From Bacteroidetes bacterium UBA2322 (GTDB taxonomy: Bacteria; Bacteroidota; Bacteroidia; Chitinophagales; UBA2359), in the NCBI GenBank assembly GCA_002345145.1, contig DDVC01000159.1, forward strand, positions 1 through 16,127: 16,127 bases of DNA, read 5' to 3'. This document shows, piece after piece, positions 15,975 to 16,127 of the stretch. The translations under genes and the position numbers were made by a program. The notes under the pieces are model-generated. The model ran no database searches and was not told the DNA's origin. It was given only the letters and a program-made list of their open reading frames with translations. Position 1 is the first letter of the stretch, and each line of letters starts with the position of its first letter.

Positions 15975-16042
15975 AGCCTCCGCGATTTCAGCCCGCACCC
16001 TCCCTCTTGTCTCTAGTGCCTGCCTGACACGCAAATTATATT

Positions 16043-16049
16043 AAAGGAG
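16043..16049 (+). promoter_or_regulatory. Strong Shine-Dalgarno site of rpsP
   Basis: AAAGGAG lies ten bases before the ATG at 16060. It decides the start codon, and it contrasts with the Bacteroidota genes earlier in the window, none of which shows such a site. Confidence 0.75.
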
Positions 16050-16059
16050 TAAGTTCAAG

Positions 16060-16127
16060 ATGGTTAGATTACGTTTACGTCGTATTGGTCTCAAGGGCCA
16101 ACCCACGTACCGCATTGTGGCAGCAGA
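16060..16127 (+). CDS. rpsP: Ribosomal protein S16, 3' partial
   Basis: S16 is a structural protein of the 30S ribosomal subunit. Only 22 complete codons are present before the window ends. The visible peptide starts MVRLRLRRIGLKGQPTYRIV, which carries the family's N-terminal pattern (VRxRLRRxG, then K-x-Q-P-x-Y-R-I-V). The KGQPTYRIVAA form matches Chloroflexota-type S16 as I remember it. Bacteroidota S16 usually starts with an extra Ala and has KKAPFY- or KGKPFY-like sequence there. The extended -10 promoter and the strong Shine-Dalgarno site just upstream support a real start and a non-Bacteroidota host. rpsP often heads a ribosomal/RNA-processing operon (rimM, trmD, rplS) that would lie beyond the window. 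Confidence 0.85.
   Translation, partial: MVRLRLRRIGLKGQPTYRIVAA

Overview
Most of the window (about 1 to 14,860) reads as one AT-leaning Bacteroidota genome, probably from the Chitinophagia/Saprospiria side. It carries three parts of the type IX secretion system (T9SS) world: a T9SS plug protein, a PorP/SprF-family protein, and a giant secreted protein with a T9SS type B (gliding-motility-type) C-terminal domain. Its genes also lack clear Shine-Dalgarno sites, as is usual in this phylum. The last ~1.25 kb looks different. It holds an unrelated 320-aa gene with a Shine-Dalgarno site, then an extended -10 promoter, a strong AAAGGAG ribosome binding site and the first 22 codons of rpsP (ribosomal protein S16) in a form resembling Chloroflexota rather than Bacteroidota. 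The two parts meet inside two overlapping minus-strand reading frames at about 14,850-14,885, so the window is probably chimeric (assembly or cloning) or, less likely, carries a real recombination junction.

Layout. 1-1014 (+): C-terminal part of a papain/NlpC-like putative cysteine hydrolase, cut by the window edge. 1078-1100: probable terminator. 1132-2292 (+): RluD-family 23S rRNA pseudouridine synthase. 2293-2968: long intergenic region with four regularly spaced GCAGCGC mini-hairpins, a 20-bp exact direct repeat, and an inverted repeat just before the next gene. 2969-7315 (+): the most interesting gene, a 1448-aa single-chain protein with a CHAT (caspase-like) protease domain, a STAND-type P-loop NTPase, one transmembrane helix and 14 WD40 repeats. 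7325-8674 (-): T9SS plug protein, convergent with the preceding gene. 8801-9715 (-): PorP/SprF-family protein. 9809-14896 (-): C25 (gingipain-like) peptidase with Ig-like/PKD repeats and a type B sorting domain, 5' end lost at the junction. 14841-15803 (-): unrecognised 320-aa protein. 16060-16127 (+): start of rpsP.

How they fit. The three minus-strand Bacteroidota genes form a T9SS-related cluster: a cargo protein, its likely PorP/SprF-type partner, and the translocon plug. Hairpins with terminator character after the cargo and after porP suggest stepwise expression rather than one uniform transcript. The CHAT-NTPase-WD40 protein stands alone. By family logic it is a self-contained sensor-switch-protease of the kind linked to regulated cell death or anti-phage defence. 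The strongly basic segment before its one membrane helix predicts that protease and NTPase lie in the cytosol while the double WD40 propeller lies in the periplasm, an arrangement that deserves testing.
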